Source: Faecalimonas umbilicata
GTDB taxonomy: Bacteria > Bacillota > Clostridia > Lachnospirales > Lachnospiraceae
DNA length: 64,000 bases
Direction: 5' to 3'
NCBI RefSeq assembly: GCF_004346095.1
Contig: NZ_SLZV01000009.1
Span: forward strand, 1 to 64,000
Below the pieces are notes generated by a model. That model did no database searches. It saw only the letters and a program-made list of their open reading frames with translations, and was not told the origin of the DNA. Shown here in pieces: positions 20,198 to 28,546 of this stretch. Positions within the stretch are counted from its first letter, which is position 1. Every line of letters starts with the position of its first letter. A program made the position numbers and the translations under genes.

Positions 20198-20760
20198 ACT
20201 CTTTCGCTTCCTTCCAGCGCGAGGAACAAATGCAGATTGGTCTTATATTCTTTCTTTTTCAACACCGAAAATCCAAAAGATTCTACATAAGAAAAGTCCG
20301 TCGACTTAGATGCCTCTACGATGATCACACTGTCCTCATCAATCAGCTTCGATTCTGCAAGATACTCCAACACCTGCTTTTCCAACAGTTTATTATATGG
20401 CGGATCCATAAAAATATAGTCAAATGTTCCGCTTCCTTCCATGCGTCTGAGCGCAGTCATAACATCTGTCGCCATCGTCACCGCGCGTTCTTCCAATTTT
20501 GTTTTCTTCAGATTCTCTTTGATACACGCCATCGCTTTCGGATTCTGCTCCACAAATACAGCTTCCCCGGCTCCTCGGCTAAGTGCCTCAATCCCGATTC
20601 CTCCGCTTCCGGCAAACAGATCCAGAAATCTGCAATCATATAAGTAAGGAGAAATCATATTAAACAGCGTTTCCTTAATACGGTCCGTTGTCGGTCTTGT
20701 ATCCAGACCATCCAATGTCTTTAATTGTAATCTTTTCGCGCTTCCTGCAATTACTCTCAT
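20191..20760 (-). CDS. rsmD: 16S rRNA (guanine966-N2)-methyltransferase RsmD, 189 aa
   Basis: Methylates N2 of G966 in 16S rRNA. The N-terminal RVIAGSAKR motif, [13 protein letters not shown] (about 22-34), the SAM-binding [19 protein letters not shown] (about 46-64) and the catalytic DPPYN (about 117-121) are all present. It is the first gene of the rsmD-coaD-coiled-coil operon, with AAAGGAG before the ATG and a perfect-consensus promoter 80 bases upstream. The rsmD-coaD pairing is widespread in Firmicutes. Confidence 0.96.
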   Translation of the reverse strand: MRVIAGSAKRLQLKTLDGLDTRPTTDRIKETLFNMISPYLYDCRFLDLFAGSGGIGIEALSRGAGEAVFVEQNPKAMACIKENLKKTKLEERAVTMATDVMTALRRMEGSGTFDYIFMDPPYNKLLEKQVLEYLAESKLIDEDSVIIVEASKSTDFSYVESFGFSVLKKKEYKTNLHLFLALEGSERVC

Positions 20761-20839
20761 AAGTTCTCCTTTCTCTCTTTCTCATTTTTACCGGCAAGCA
20801 TCTGACTGCATTTTCAGAAAAACATACCGGTTCTCGTCT

Positions 20840-20868
20840 ATTATATAAATTTGTTGTAATATTGTCAA
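20840..20868 (-). promoter_or_regulatory. consensus sigma-A promoter of the rsmD-coaD operon
   Basis: Minus strand TTGACA (20863-20868), exactly 17 bases, TATAAT (20840-20845): a perfect match to the housekeeping consensus, placed just after the darA terminator. Confidence 0.8.
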
Positions 20869-20874
20869 ATATAA

Positions 20875-20900
20875 AAAGAATGTGCCTTGGCACATTCTTT
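20875..20900 (-). terminator. terminator of darA
   Basis: An 11-12 bp stem (20875-20886 with 20889-20900) with a very tight loop is followed on the minus strand by TTATATTT. It overlaps the darA stop codon, and the rsmD promoter starts seven bases on. Confidence 0.75.
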
Positions 20901-21234
20901 ATACTTTATGGAACTCCTCTACATTGATCACAAAGATGGTGGCTCCTCCGGCTTCTACTGTGATTGGCACAAAAGAATAATTGCTCACAGGAGCACCGCT
21001 TCCCATATATGGAGCCTGCACTTCGATCTGCTGTCTCTTTGCGCATTCTTCTTTCACAATCTCAATTACTTCCGGAACTTTCTCATCCTCTGTACCGATC
21101 ATCAATGTTGTATTTCCTCTCTTTAAAAATCCACCGGTACTGGAAAGCTTTGTGACACTGAATTTTTTCTCATTCAATTTCCTTGTCGCTCTTTCACTAT
21201 CTTCATCATGTACGATCGCATATACTAACTTCAT
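20899..21234 (-). CDS. darA: cyclic-di-AMP receptor, PII-like (DarA/PstA), 111 aa
   Basis: Small PII-like trimeric protein that binds c-di-AMP and relays cell-wall/osmotic signalling to unknown partners. Family features: the N-terminal strand MKLVYAIVHDED (1-12), the short T-loop with TKLSSTGGFLKRGNTT (about 28-43), and the C-terminal GGATIFVINVEEFHKV (about 96-111). Length is typical (B. subtilis DarA 109 aa). AAGGGGG precedes the ATG. It forms a single-gene unit, with its own promoter and terminator, between the SASP gene and rsmD. Confidence 0.95.
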   Translation of the reverse strand: MKLVYAIVHDEDSERATRKLNEKKFSVTKLSSTGGFLKRGNTTLMIGTEDEKVPEVIEIVKEECAKRQQIEVQAPYMGSGAPVSNYSFVPITVEAGGATIFVINVEEFHKV

Positions 21235-21270
21235 TTCAAAGCCCCCTTCACATGCTCTTGCTTTTCCGTT

Positions 21271-21299
21271 ATTTTACCATTTTTTTATAAAATATGCAA
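21271..21299 (-). promoter_or_regulatory. sigma-A promoter of darA
   Basis: Minus strand TTGCAT (21294-21299), 17 bases, TAAAAT (21271-21276) with an upstream TGG extended -10, 37 bases before the start codon. Confidence 0.55.
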
Positions 21300-21302
21300 T
21301 CA

Positions 21303-21352
21303 AAGAATGAGAAAAAGCGCATAGGATTTTCCCATACGCTTTTCTCATTCTT
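21303..21352 (-). terminator. long hairpin terminator after the SASP gene
   Basis: An almost perfect inverted repeat of about 21 bp per arm (21303-21325 with 21331-21352). The inner stem is flanked by T runs on either strand, so it could act in both directions. It ends 24 bases after the SASP stop. Confidence 0.75.
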
Positions 21353-21376
21353 CTACTTTTTGATCAACATTCCGGC

Positions 21377-21583
21377 TTATTTACCAGCCATCTGTTTCTC
21401 CTGCTGTTCAATCATTTTCTTTACCATATATCCACCAACAGATCCGTTCTGTCTGGATGTGAGGTCTCCGTTATATCCTTCTGTTAAAGGTACTCCAAGC
21501 TCGTTTGCTACCTCGTATTTGAATTTGTCTAATGCTTCTTTTGCTTCTGGTACTGCTGTTCTGTTTGATGAACGACTTGCCAT
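21377..21583 (-). CDS. alpha/beta-type small acid-soluble spore protein, 68 aa
   Basis: DNA-binding spore protein that coats and protects chromosomal DNA in dormant spores. The germination-protease site region KYEVANELGV (about residues 23-32), the GDLTSRQNGSVGGYMVKKMI core (about 39-58) and a Gln/Lys tail match the family. AAAGGAGG before ATG 21583 defines the start; an in-frame codon 45 bases upstream lies in the leader. The gene is monocistronic, bounded by a strong hairpin. It is direct evidence that the organism belongs to a spore-forming lineage. Confidence 0.96.
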   Translation of the reverse strand: MASRSSNRTAVPEAKEALDKFKYEVANELGVPLTEGYNGDLTSRQNGSVGGYMVKKMIEQQEKQMAGK

Positions 21584-21620
21584 GATTTTTTCCTCCTTTA
21601 AATAACTATCTTTTTGTTTT

Positions 21621-21643
21621 TGTAACAATTGTTTTTTGTTACA
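21621..21643 (-). other. inverted repeat in the SASP leader
   Basis: TGTAACAA (21621-21628) and TTGTTACA (21636-21643) form a perfect 8-bp inverted repeat about 40 bases before the SASP start codon. It could be an operator or a leader hairpin; no family was recognised. Confidence 0.4.
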
Positions 21644-21741
21644 TGGATAGTATATGGAGTTTTTCTGTTCTTACACTGGAAATTTTTTCTTTTTCGCAAT
21701 ACGACAATTTTGCGTTTCTTCTAAGCTTGTATTTTATCCTT

Positions 21742-23799
21742 TTACAGTGTATTCTCGATCGCACTTTTCTGCACAGAATGCTGGATATGTTCTTTTAGAT
21801 TTCTGCACGCCTCTTCTTCAAGCCCTTTTCCATTTTTCAAAATCCAGTCTGCCGCCTCATTTGCTCTCTGGAGAATCTTCGCATCTTGAAAGACGTCTCC
21901 AAGCCGGAAATCCATCAGACCGCTCTGCCTGATCCCGAAGAGATCTCCCGGACCGCGGAGCTTTAAATCTTCATTCGCAATATAAAATCCATCGTTAGAA
22001 CGATTCAAAATTTCCAGACGTTCTTTTGTCTCTTTCCCTTTCGAACCACTCATAAAGATACAGTAGGACTGATAGTTCCCTCTGCCGACACGTCCGCGCA
22101 GCTGGTGAAGCTGTGCAAGTCCAAACCGTTCTGCGTTTTCGATCATCATGACCGTAGCATTAGGAACATTGATCCCAACCTCGATCACAGTTGTTGACAC
22201 AAGCACCTGCGATTCATTCTTTCCAAACCGCTCCATAATCTCATCCTTTTGCGACTGTTTCATTTTCCCGTGCAGAAAATCTACAATAATGTCCTCCCCC
22301 AATTCTCCCTGTAGCTTTTCCGCATAATCGATAACATTTTCCGCCTCCAGATGTTCACTCTCTTCCACCATCGGACAGATTACATAACACTGCCTTCCCT
22401 CCGCTACCTGGCGTCTGATAAACTGGTATGCCGTCTTTCGATAACTGGTATCAACAACACAGTTTTTAATCGGGAGCCTGTTCGCCGGAAGTTCATCGAT
22501 CACCGACACATCCAGATCCCCGTACAAAATGATCGCCAATGTACGCGGAATCGGTGTCGCGCTCATAACAAGAATATGAGGCAGTTCCCCTTTTCCCGCA
22601 AACTGTTCTCTCTGTTTTACCCCAAATCGATGCTGTTCGTCAGTCACAACAAGTGCCAGATTCGCATAGGTTACTTTCTCCTGGATCAGCGCGTGTGTTC
22701 CGACAATGATCTGTGCCTGCCCCGATTCGATACGCCCGTATGCAAGCCGTTTTTCTTTTGCTGTCATCGAACCTGTCAGCAATTCTACTTTTAACGGAAT
22801 CTCATATTGTTCAAACATCTCTGTGATAGAATCAAAATGCTGTCTTGCAAGCACCTCTGTCGGAGCCATCATCGCTCCCTGCCAGCCACAGAACGCCACA
22901 CTCATCAAACTTAAGACTGCTATGATCGTCTTACCTGATCCGACATCCCCCTGAATCAGACGCGCCATCGTATGTGTGCCTGCCATATCTTTTTGAAGCT
23001 GTTCCCATACTTTTTTCTGGGCATTCGTCAATTCATAAGGAAGCTTTTCCAAAAACACTTCTATCTCTTCTGACGGATGAACCGGAAACTGATTTCGACT
23101 TCGCTCTTTCTTTTCTTTCATTTGCCGCAGCGAAAGAATAAATACAAGGAACTCCTCAAAGACCAACCTCTCTCTCGCCTGATAAAATTCCTGCTTTTCT
23201 TTTGGAAAATGTATTCCTCTTACTGAAAAGTTATACTCTGCCAGATGGTATTTCATACGCACGGTTGCCGGAAGGATCTCTTTTTGCAGTTCTAGATAAT
23301 CAAGAGCCTGTCGCACCGCTTTCATCACCGCATTATTTGTCAGTCCTGCCGTCAGGGGGTAAATTGGCTGAAGCGTATCTAATTTTTTTTCATAGCTATC
23401 CGCCGGAGAAAAAATCTCCGGATGTTCCATAACTCTAACTCCCTTTTTTGTCACAACCCTTCCGCGCAGAATCACAATCTGACCATTTTGCAATGTATTT
23501 CTCAGAAAAGGCATCCGGTACCAGACAATCTTTATTGTTCCCGTCATATCTTTTAGATATCCGCTTGTCACCTGAGCCCCCCGGCTGCTCACCTGAAGCG
23601 TCCCATAAATCATGCCTCTGACCGCCTGCACTTTCTGTTCCTGAATCTCCCCGATACTAACAGGTGGATCATAGACATCATACCCACGCGGAAAATACCG
23701 AATCAGATCTCCCACGGTAAAAACCCCTAGTTTCTGAAACAGCTTTTCTGTCTTCTCTCCAATTCCTTTTAATTCTCCGACTCCCGACTGCTCATTCAT
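21742..23799 (-). CDS. recG: ATP-dependent DNA helicase RecG, 685 aa
   Basis: Branch-migrating helicase that remodels stalled forks and recombination intermediates. An N-terminal wedge/OB-fold domain (about 1-235) precedes the SF2 helicase core: Walker A GDVGSGKT near 275, the RecG-type DEQHRFGVKQRE motif II near 377-388, motif III SATPIPRTLA near 405, and motif VI QLRGRVGRG near 575. Length is typical (B. subtilis 682). It follows fakA by about 200 bases in the conserved asp23-fakA-recG order. Confidence 0.97.
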   Translation of the reverse strand: MNEQSGVGELKGIGEKTEKLFQKLGVFTVGDLIRYFPRGYDVYDPPVSIGEIQEQKVQAVRGMIYGTLQVSSRGAQVTSGYLKDMTGTIKIVWYRMPFLRNTLQNGQIVILRGRVVTKKGVRVMEHPEIFSPADSYEKKLDTLQPIYPLTAGLTNNAVMKAVRQALDYLELQKEILPATVRMKYHLAEYNFSVRGIHFPKEKQEFYQARERLVFEEFLVFILSLRQMKEKKERSRNQFPVHPSEEIEVFLEKLPYELTNAQKKVWEQLQKDMAGTHTMARLIQGDVGSGKTIIAVLSLMSVAFCGWQGAMMAPTEVLARQHFDSITEMFEQYEIPLKVELLTGSMTAKEKRLAYGRIESGQAQIIVGTHALIQEKVTYANLALVVTDEQHRFGVKQREQFAGKGELPHILVMSATPIPRTLAIILYGDLDVSVIDELPANRLPIKNCVVDTSYRKTAYQFIRRQVAEGRQCYVICPMVEESEHLEAENVIDYAEKLQGELGEDIIVDFLHGKMKQSQKDEIMERFGKNESQVLVSTTVIEVGINVPNATVMMIENAERFGLAQLHQLRGRVGRGNYQSYCIFMSGSKGKETKERLEILNRSNDGFYIANEDLKLRGPGDLFGIRQSGLMDFRLGDVFQDAKILQRANEAADWILKNGKGLEEEACRNLKEHIQHSVQKSAIENTL

Positions 23800-23996
23800 G
23801 AATTTCTTTTTTCTCCTTTTTTAGTAGATTTTTCACCGACCATTTTCTTAAAATACCTCGATAGAAAAAAGCCGTAAGACAAATCGATTGTTGCACTATC
23901 CTACCATTTCTGATTTTCCCTTGTGCAGCCCGATCTTATCCCACGGCAGCTTTCCCATATATGATTTTCTAATGGCAGAATTGCTCTGCTTCTCTC

Positions 23997-25658
23997 CTAC
24001 TCAACAGATACTACATAATAGTAGATCGGCTGACCTCCAAAATGTGTATCTACATCCACGTCCGGATAAATCTCTTCCAGTTCTTCTGTGAATCTGTCCG
24101 CCTCTTCCTCGGATACCTCTTCCCCATAGTACAGGCTGATTAATTCTGAGTCTTCTGTCACAAGATGTGCGAGCATCTCCTTTGTTGTCTCCTCCACAGA
24201 AGTTCCGACAGCAAGAATTCCACTGTCACCGATTCCCATGATATCTCCTTGATGAATTTCCTTGTCATCAATCTTTGTATCTCTGACCGCATAGGTTACC
24301 TGGCCTGATTTTACATTTTTTATTTCTTCCAACATAGTTTCTTCATTCCAGTCAGCATCATTTTCCGGGGAAAAATTGATAATTGCTGTAATGCCCTGAG
24401 GCACGGTCTTTGTCGGAATTACAATAATATCTTTATCTTCTGTCAGCTCTTTTGCCTGATTAGCGGCAAGAATGATATTCTTATTATTCGGAAGAATAAA
24501 GATATGTTTTGCATGAACCGCATCGATAGCTGTGAGCATGTCCTCTGTACTTGGGTTCATTGTCTGACCGCCTTCAATAATGTAGTCTGCTCCAAGTTCA
24601 CGGAAAATCTCGTTCATTCCTTCTCCGATAGAAACTGCGATAAATCCCATATCTTTCATAGGAACTTCTTTCTTCTCAGCAGCCTGCTGTGCTGCGAGTT
24701 TCTCTGCATCACGAATCAGCTTCTCTTGATGTTCCTCACGCATATTGTCAATCTTCATACGAGACAATTGTCCATAAGTGAGTGCTTTCTGAATTGCAAG
24801 ACCCGGATCATTTGTGTGCACATGGATTTTCACAATCTCATCATCTGCAACACATACAATAGAATCTCCGATTGATTCCAGATAAGCTTTAAATTCCATC
24901 TCATCTGCCTCTGTAAAATGCTTTTCTGTCATGATGATAAATTCTGTGCAATAACCAAACTTAATATGTGCAGCTGTATCCTGGCTGACTCTTGTCACCG
25001 TAGCACCGCTTCCTGCGGAAATCGCGCTATAATCTACCTCTTTGCCAAGAAATGCATCATAAGCACCCTTTAAAACTTCTAAAAGTCCTTGTCCGCCGGA
25101 ATCCACAACACCCGCTTCTTTTAAGACCGGGAGCATATCCGGTGTCTGAGAAAGTACATATTCGGCATGTGCGATCACTTGCGGGATAAACTCTTCCAAG
25201 TCATCTGTCTCTCCGACCAGTTCCATCGCTTTCTCTGCAATCCCTCTTGCAACAGTAAGAATCGTACCTTCCTTTGGTTTCATGACAGCCTTGTAAGCGG
25301 TCTCCTTCGCTTTTTCACATGCATTGGCAAGTACAACTACATCTACTTCATCATACTCCTTGATCCCCTTTGTGAAACCACGGAACAGCTGAGAGAGAAT
25401 AACACCGGAATTTCCTCTTGCACCTCTGAGGGAACCAGATGAAATTGCCTTTGCAAGTGTCTCCATCTCCACTTTCTCCAACGCAGATACTTCTTTGGCT
25501 GCTGACATGATAGTCAGAGACATATTGGTACCCGTATCTCCATCTGGAACCGGAAATACATTCAGTTCGTTGATAAATTCTTTCTTTGCTTCTATGTTCG
25601 CAGCTCCTGCCAGAAACATCTTTCTGAGCATCTCTGCATTCATTGTCTTCATTGCCAC
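23997..25658 (-). CDS. fakA: fatty acid kinase FakA / YloV (DAK2 domain), 553 aa
   Basis: ATP-dependent kinase that phosphorylates fatty acids held by DegV/FakB proteins. The DhaL (DAK2) kinase domain fills about residues 8-205, with the Mg-ATP Asp motif VFPVPDGDTGTNM (about 30-42) and SGSLRGARGNSGVILSQ near 92-108. A middle domain and a DegV-like C-terminal domain (FakA C) extend to 553. The start is taken as GTG 25658, eight bases after AAGGAGG; an ATG two codons on is possible. It follows the Asp23 gene, as in Bacillus (yloU-yloV). A FakB/DegV partner is encoded at 5415-6263. Confidence 0.94.
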   Translation of the reverse strand: MAMKTMNAEMLRKMFLAGAANIEAKKEFINELNVFPVPDGDTGTNMSLTIMSAAKEVSALEKVEMETLAKAISSGSLRGARGNSGVILSQLFRGFTKGIKEYDEVDVVVLANACEKAKETAYKAVMKPKEGTILTVARGIAEKAMELVGETDDLEEFIPQVIAHAEYVLSQTPDMLPVLKEAGVVDSGGQGLLEVLKGAYDAFLGKEVDYSAISAGSGATVTRVSQDTAAHIKFGYCTEFIIMTEKHFTEADEMEFKAYLESIGDSIVCVADDEIVKIHVHTNDPGLAIQKALTYGQLSRMKIDNMREEHQEKLIRDAEKLAAQQAAEKKEVPMKDMGFIAVSIGEGMNEIFRELGADYIIEGGQTMNPSTEDMLTAIDAVHAKHIFILPNNKNIILAANQAKELTEDKDIIVIPTKTVPQGITAIINFSPENDADWNEETMLEEIKNVKSGQVTYAVRDTKIDDKEIHQGDIMGIGDSGILAVGTSVEETTKEMLAHLVTEDSELISLYYGEEVSEEEADRFTEELEEIYPDVDVDTHFGGQPIYYYVVSVE

Positions 25659-25675
25659 AATGAGTTCCTCCTTAA

Positions 25676-26035
25676 CTAATCAATAACTCTTACGCCTTCT
25701 ACGAAGATATTGATCTTCTCCACCGGCATACCAGAAAATTCTTCTACTTTATATTTGACGTTACTGATCAGATTATCAGATACCGCCGAAATACTAACCC
25801 CATATACAACGATCACATGAAAGTTTAAAGTAATCTTGTTCTCATCTGAGATGGATACCTGAATCCCGTGTGTCAGGCTTTCTTTCTTTAGTAATTTTAC
25901 AAGTCCGTCCTTCATGCTGACTGCTGCCATTCCGACAATCCCGAAGCACTCCACAGCAACCGAACCTGCATATTTTGCAATTACCTCCGAATCAATAGTA
26001 ATGATTCCAAGTTCTGTACTCATACAACCTTTCAT
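25676..26035 (-). CDS. Asp23/Gls24 family protein (YloU-like), 119 aa
   Basis: Small Asp23/Gls24 (DUF322) protein, associated with envelope or alkaline stress in other Firmicutes. The sequence shows the family's alternating beta/alpha pattern, including VIAKYAGSVAVECFGIVGMA (about 18-37), NFHVIVVYGVSISAVSDNL (about 70-88) and a final VEKINIFVEGVRV strand. The start at 26035 follows GGAGGG by seven bases; longer in-frame reading upstream runs through the leader. First gene of the asp23-fakA-recG run, divergent from rpmB. Confidence 0.93.
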   Translation of the reverse strand: MKGCMSTELGIITIDSEVIAKYAGSVAVECFGIVGMAAVSMKDGLVKLLKKESLTHGIQVSISDENKITLNFHVIVVYGVSISAVSDNLISNVKYKVEEFSGMPVEKINIFVEGVRVID

Positions 26036-26091
26036 ATCTATTCCCTCCAATTCTTCTGGATTTTTTCGCTTCGCATGCATTTAACATATGT

Positions 26092-26120
26092 ATTATACTC
26101 TGTTTTGCTTCACTTTACAA
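26092..26120 (-). promoter_or_regulatory. sigma-A promoter of the asp23-fakA-recG operon
   Basis: Minus strand TTGTAA (26115-26120), 17 bases, TATAAT (26092-26097), about 57 bases before the Asp23 start. Confidence 0.68.
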
Positions 26121-26158
26121 GAATTCCTACTAAAGTTTTTCCTTTTTGAATTTTATGC

Positions 26159-26187
26159 TTGCAAAATCCAACACTTTCTGATAGAAT
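26159..26187 (+). promoter_or_regulatory. sigma-A promoter of rpmB
   Basis: TTGCAA (26159-26164), 17 bases, TAGAAT (26182-26187), about 53 bases before the rpmB start and divergent from the asp23 promoter. Confidence 0.6.
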
Positions 26188-26240
26188 AAACAGTGTTATG
26201 AGTCTAAAGAAGACTATTAAGATCGTTAGGAGGTGCAATT

Positions 26241-26426
26241 ATGGCTAAATGTGCTATTTGTGAAAAGGGTGCTCACTTCGGAAATAACGTAAGTCACTCT
26301 AATAGAAAAACACCAAAAATGTGGAAATCAAATGTAAAATCAGTAAGAGTTAAAACAGAAGGCGGTTCTAAAAAAATGTATGTTTGTACTTCTTGCTTAA
26401 AATCTGGCAAAGTTGAACGTGCTTAA
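26241..26426 (+). CDS. rpmB: 50S ribosomal protein L28, 61 aa
   Basis: Structural protein of the large ribosomal subunit. The MAKCAICEKGAHFGNNVSHS N-terminus retains a CxxC pair, and a second CTSC pair occurs near residue 52, so this is the zinc-binding (C+) form. Length matches the Firmicute protein (62 aa). TAGGAGG is eight bases upstream, and the gene is monocistronic with its own promoter and a strong terminator. Opposite orientation to the asp23 operon is the conserved arrangement. Confidence 0.98.
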   Translation: MAKCAICEKGAHFGNNVSHSNRKTPKMWKSNVKSVRVKTEGGSKKMYVCTSCLKSGKVERA

Positions 26427-26439
26427 TCAGCCTTAAAAA

Positions 26440-26485
26440 AGAGCCTGTATCTTATCGTTTTGATAAATGATAAGATACAGGCTCT
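26440..26485 (+). terminator. terminator of rpmB
   Basis: A perfect 17-bp stem (26440-26456 with 26469-26485) with a 12-base loop; a run of five T (26485-26489) begins at the end of the right arm. It lies 14 bases after the rpmB stop. Confidence 0.93.
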
Positions 26486-26517
26486 TTTTCCGTTCGAAAG
26501 CCAATTTCACAAAAAGA

Positions 26518-26546
26518 AAAAAACAGAGAGAACTTCTCCCTGTTTT
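26518..26546 (-). terminator. terminator of the gerW group
   Basis: A hairpin of about 11 bp (26518-26529 with 26535-26546, one mismatch) runs into TTTTCTTTTTG on the minus strand, five bases after the 45-residue membrane protein stop. Confidence 0.75.
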
Positions 26547-26550
26547 CCTA

Positions 26551-26688
26551 TCAGCAGCTAAACAGCAAATATCCTGCCAGAATACAGATCAGTATCAGCA
26601 TCACTGTCCAGAAAGTATTTTCAAGGAACATTGTAATCAACATCCCGATCGCCACAAAAAACAGCGCAAATCCTGCAACACGTTTCAT
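26551..26688 (-). CDS. small hydrophobic membrane protein, 45 aa
   Basis: A complete short frame with ATG at 26688, a GGGGG ribosome-binding run seven bases before it, and TGA at 26551-26553. The product starts MKRVAGFALFF and is almost entirely hydrophobic, with two likely membrane helices (about 5-21 and 27-43) joined by a short LENTFW turn. It is the last gene of the DUF2953-gerW group and is followed at once by a terminator, which supports it being real. No function known. Confidence 0.65.
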   Translation of the reverse strand: MKRVAGFALFFVAIGMLITMFLENTFWTVMLILICILAGYLLFSC

Positions 26689-26745
26689 CTATGTCCCCCG
26701 TTTCAAACACTTTCTTTACTTCCAGTTTATGCAGGCTTTCTGTTC

Positions 26746-27153
26746 TTATGCCTGTCCGTTCTTATCTGCTTCCGCTTCACTCAGCATTTCATTTACTTCT
26801 TTTTCTGTCACTGTCTTCTCGCCCTTGGAGCTAAAGCGGTCAATAACCTCTGGAACCATATCAAGAATTTTTGTGATAGTATCCTGATTTTTAATGTTCA
26901 CAAGTCTTGTTGTACCATTCTGAATAACAAGAACTGCACTCGGTGACATCTTTCCACCAAGACCTCCTCCCGCTCTGTCTTTCTGTTCACCTGCAAAAGC
27001 TCCTGCTCCAACACCAAAGGAAACCTCCACCAGAGGCAGGATGATCGTGTCTCCAATATGAATCGCCTCACCTACCACTGTCTTCGAAGAAAGGACACTG
27101 TCCATTCCATGAAAAAGAGCTTCTACTGTTCCATTAAATTTGTTCTCTGCCAT
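26746..27153 (-). CDS. gerW: GerW/YtfJ family sporulation protein, 135 aa
   Basis: YtfJ/GerW-type protein, linked to spore germination (coat/inner membrane) in Bacillus. The family core is clear: GTVEALFHGMDSVLSSKTVVGEAI (about 8-31), LPLVEVSFGVGAGAF (about 39-53), a glycine-rich GGLGGKMSPSAVLVI stretch (about 64-78) and VPEVIDRF near 103. AGGAGG lies eight bases before ATG 27153. It follows the DUF2953 gene by 12 bases, the same order as ytfI-ytfJ in Bacillus. The C-terminal tail is acidic. Confidence 0.94.
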   Translation of the reverse strand: MAENKFNGTVEALFHGMDSVLSSKTVVGEAIHIGDTIILPLVEVSFGVGAGAFAGEQKDRAGGGLGGKMSPSAVLVIQNGTTRLVNIKNQDTITKILDMVPEVIDRFSSKGEKTVTEKEVNEMLSEAEADKNGQA

Positions 27154-27165
27154 CACATTTTCCTC

Positions 27166-28170
27166 CTACCATTTTAATTTTTTGATATCTATGATGATTT
27201 TTCTTACATCTCGGTCTTTGATCAATCTCCACAGAATGGCTAGCATCCGGAAATTATGGATTTTGCCCTCTATATGGACAGAACCCTCTAATACTTTATT
27301 CTCAAAATCCGGTACAATAACTGTATTCTCCCCCAAAAACGGGAACAGCATACCAAGCACTGCCAACGCCTGTCCGGTCATATACGGATCTTCCAGACCA
27401 ATTTTTCCTACAATCTTAACATCTTTCGGAGAGACATGTCCAAGAAACCTTCGCACTTCCCGCTTCAGACTGCAAAATGCCCTGCGATGAGAAGCATCTG
27501 TGAGAAAGCTTTCGATTTGCTCCTTTTTTCCTCGAAGATTTCTTCCTATTGCAAGAATCTTTCTCCAAAAACTTTTGCAGCTTTCTATCCACTCAGAAAT
27601 TTTCTCTTTCATACGGTCCCAAAGAGGCTTTTTCTTTCTGCCGCCTGCTTTTCGCCGATCAGCTGTGAAACTTTCCTTTTCTTCCTCTTCTTTGTCTATC
27701 CCAGATTCCGTTTTCTCCTGACGACACTCTCTTTTCTCCGCCTGCTCTTGCACGTTATTTTCAGGCAGAGAACGATTTGTTTTCTCCGGCGGCAGACTCT
27801 CTTTCTGCTCCTTTAAAAATTTCTGTTCCTCTTTTTCTTTCTGAAGATCATTTTCTTCTTTTTCTTCTGGAACTTCGATTTTTTCTTCCGACTTTCCTTC
27901 TTTTTCTTCCGAGAACAGATATTTCCAACCGATTCTGATTTTCATATCCGCTTTCCCTTTTTTCCAGCAGGCAGTCAAAAAAAATAATTTCCACATCCAC
28001 GAAAGTTCAAACTCTGCTTCCAGTGTCTCTATATCATTTTGACAGGATGCATCTGCACGGTACCGAATGGGAACAAATAGTCCCAAATTAATGAGTAACA
28101 ATACTAAGAGCAAGAAAACCGCCAGTACAATCCCTATCCATTTTAAAATCAGCAACAAAATATGCAGCAT
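27166..28170 (-). CDS. DUF2953 protein (YtfI-like), 334 aa
   Basis: Membrane-anchored protein of unknown function. One N-terminal span (about 3-30) leads to a beta-rich DUF2953 domain. A long charged low-complexity linker (about 88-185, Glu/Lys-rich) interrupts it, and the domain resumes with KIVGKIGLEDPYMTGQALAV (about 254-273) to the end. Its position directly before gerW is conserved in spore formers and suggests a shared role. Codon use in the linker is strongly AAA/GAA-biased, a composition effect rather than a sign of transfer. Confidence 0.88.
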   Translation of the reverse strand: MLHILLLILKWIGIVLAVFLLLVLLLINLGLFVPIRYRADASCQNDIETLEAEFELSWMWKLFFLTACWKKGKADMKIRIGWKYLFSEEKEGKSEEKIEVPEEKEENDLQKEKEEQKFLKEQKESLPPEKTNRSLPENNVQEQAEKRECRQEKTESGIDKEEEEKESFTADRRKAGGRKKKPLWDRMKEKISEWIESCKSFWRKILAIGRNLRGKKEQIESFLTDASHRRAFCSLKREVRRFLGHVSPKDVKIVGKIGLEDPYMTGQALAVLGMLFPFLGENTVIVPDFENKVLEGSVHIEGKIHNFRMLAILWRLIKDRDVRKIIIDIKKLKW

Positions 28171-28181
28171 AACTTTACCTG

Positions 28182-28496
28182 TCAGATCCTTTCCTGAATA
28201 TATTTTTTCATCTCAAGTGTCTTTGTGGCCTCATGCACTTCCTCTGCGATTTTTCTCACAAGCTCATATGCTTCCCATTCACTTGCCGCAATTCCAACGA
28301 TCCATGGCTCCTTCTCAAAATAGAGCGGTTGAAGAAGCATTGCTGCATGATAAATTTCCAGCTGTTCCCCTTCTTTTTGGGAAAGCACAATCACATATGC
28401 TTGAAGTTGTGGCCTTCTATACTTTATTTTCCGTAAAATTGATTTTTCTTTTCCTTTGATAGATTCCCCGACATAGAGCTTCCTATAAATATTCAT
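28182..28496 (-). CDS. conserved hypothetical protein, 104 aa
   Basis: Not recognised. Small soluble alpha/beta protein: MNIYRKLYVGESIKGKE at the N-terminus, a hydrophobic strand QAYVIVLSQ (about 32-40), then LEIYHAAMLLQPLYF and a C-terminal amphipathic helix (about 70-100). ATG 28496 has AGAAGG close upstream; an ATG 27 bases further back has a poorer site. It lies in the same transcription run between the PBP gene and the DUF2953 gene, with short gaps, so it is probably co-expressed. Confidence 0.7.
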   Translation of the reverse strand: MNIYRKLYVGESIKGKEKSILRKIKYRRPQLQAYVIVLSQKEGEQLEIYHAAMLLQPLYFEKEPWIVGIAASEWEAYELVRKIAEEVHEATKTLEMKKYIQERI

Positions 28497-28546
28497 CTGT
28501 CCGCCTTCTTTATCTCTTTTCATCTTTTTTCCAAAATGCACTGCCC

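Noticed and set aside
21645-21700. Sigma-G promoter for the SASP gene
   Set aside because: TATACTA is present, but the -35 match and spacing are poor, so no confident call could be made.
23800-23996. Small gene between recG and fakA
   Set aside because: No frame with a start codon and ribosome site was seen in this 197-base gap, and no clear hairpin.
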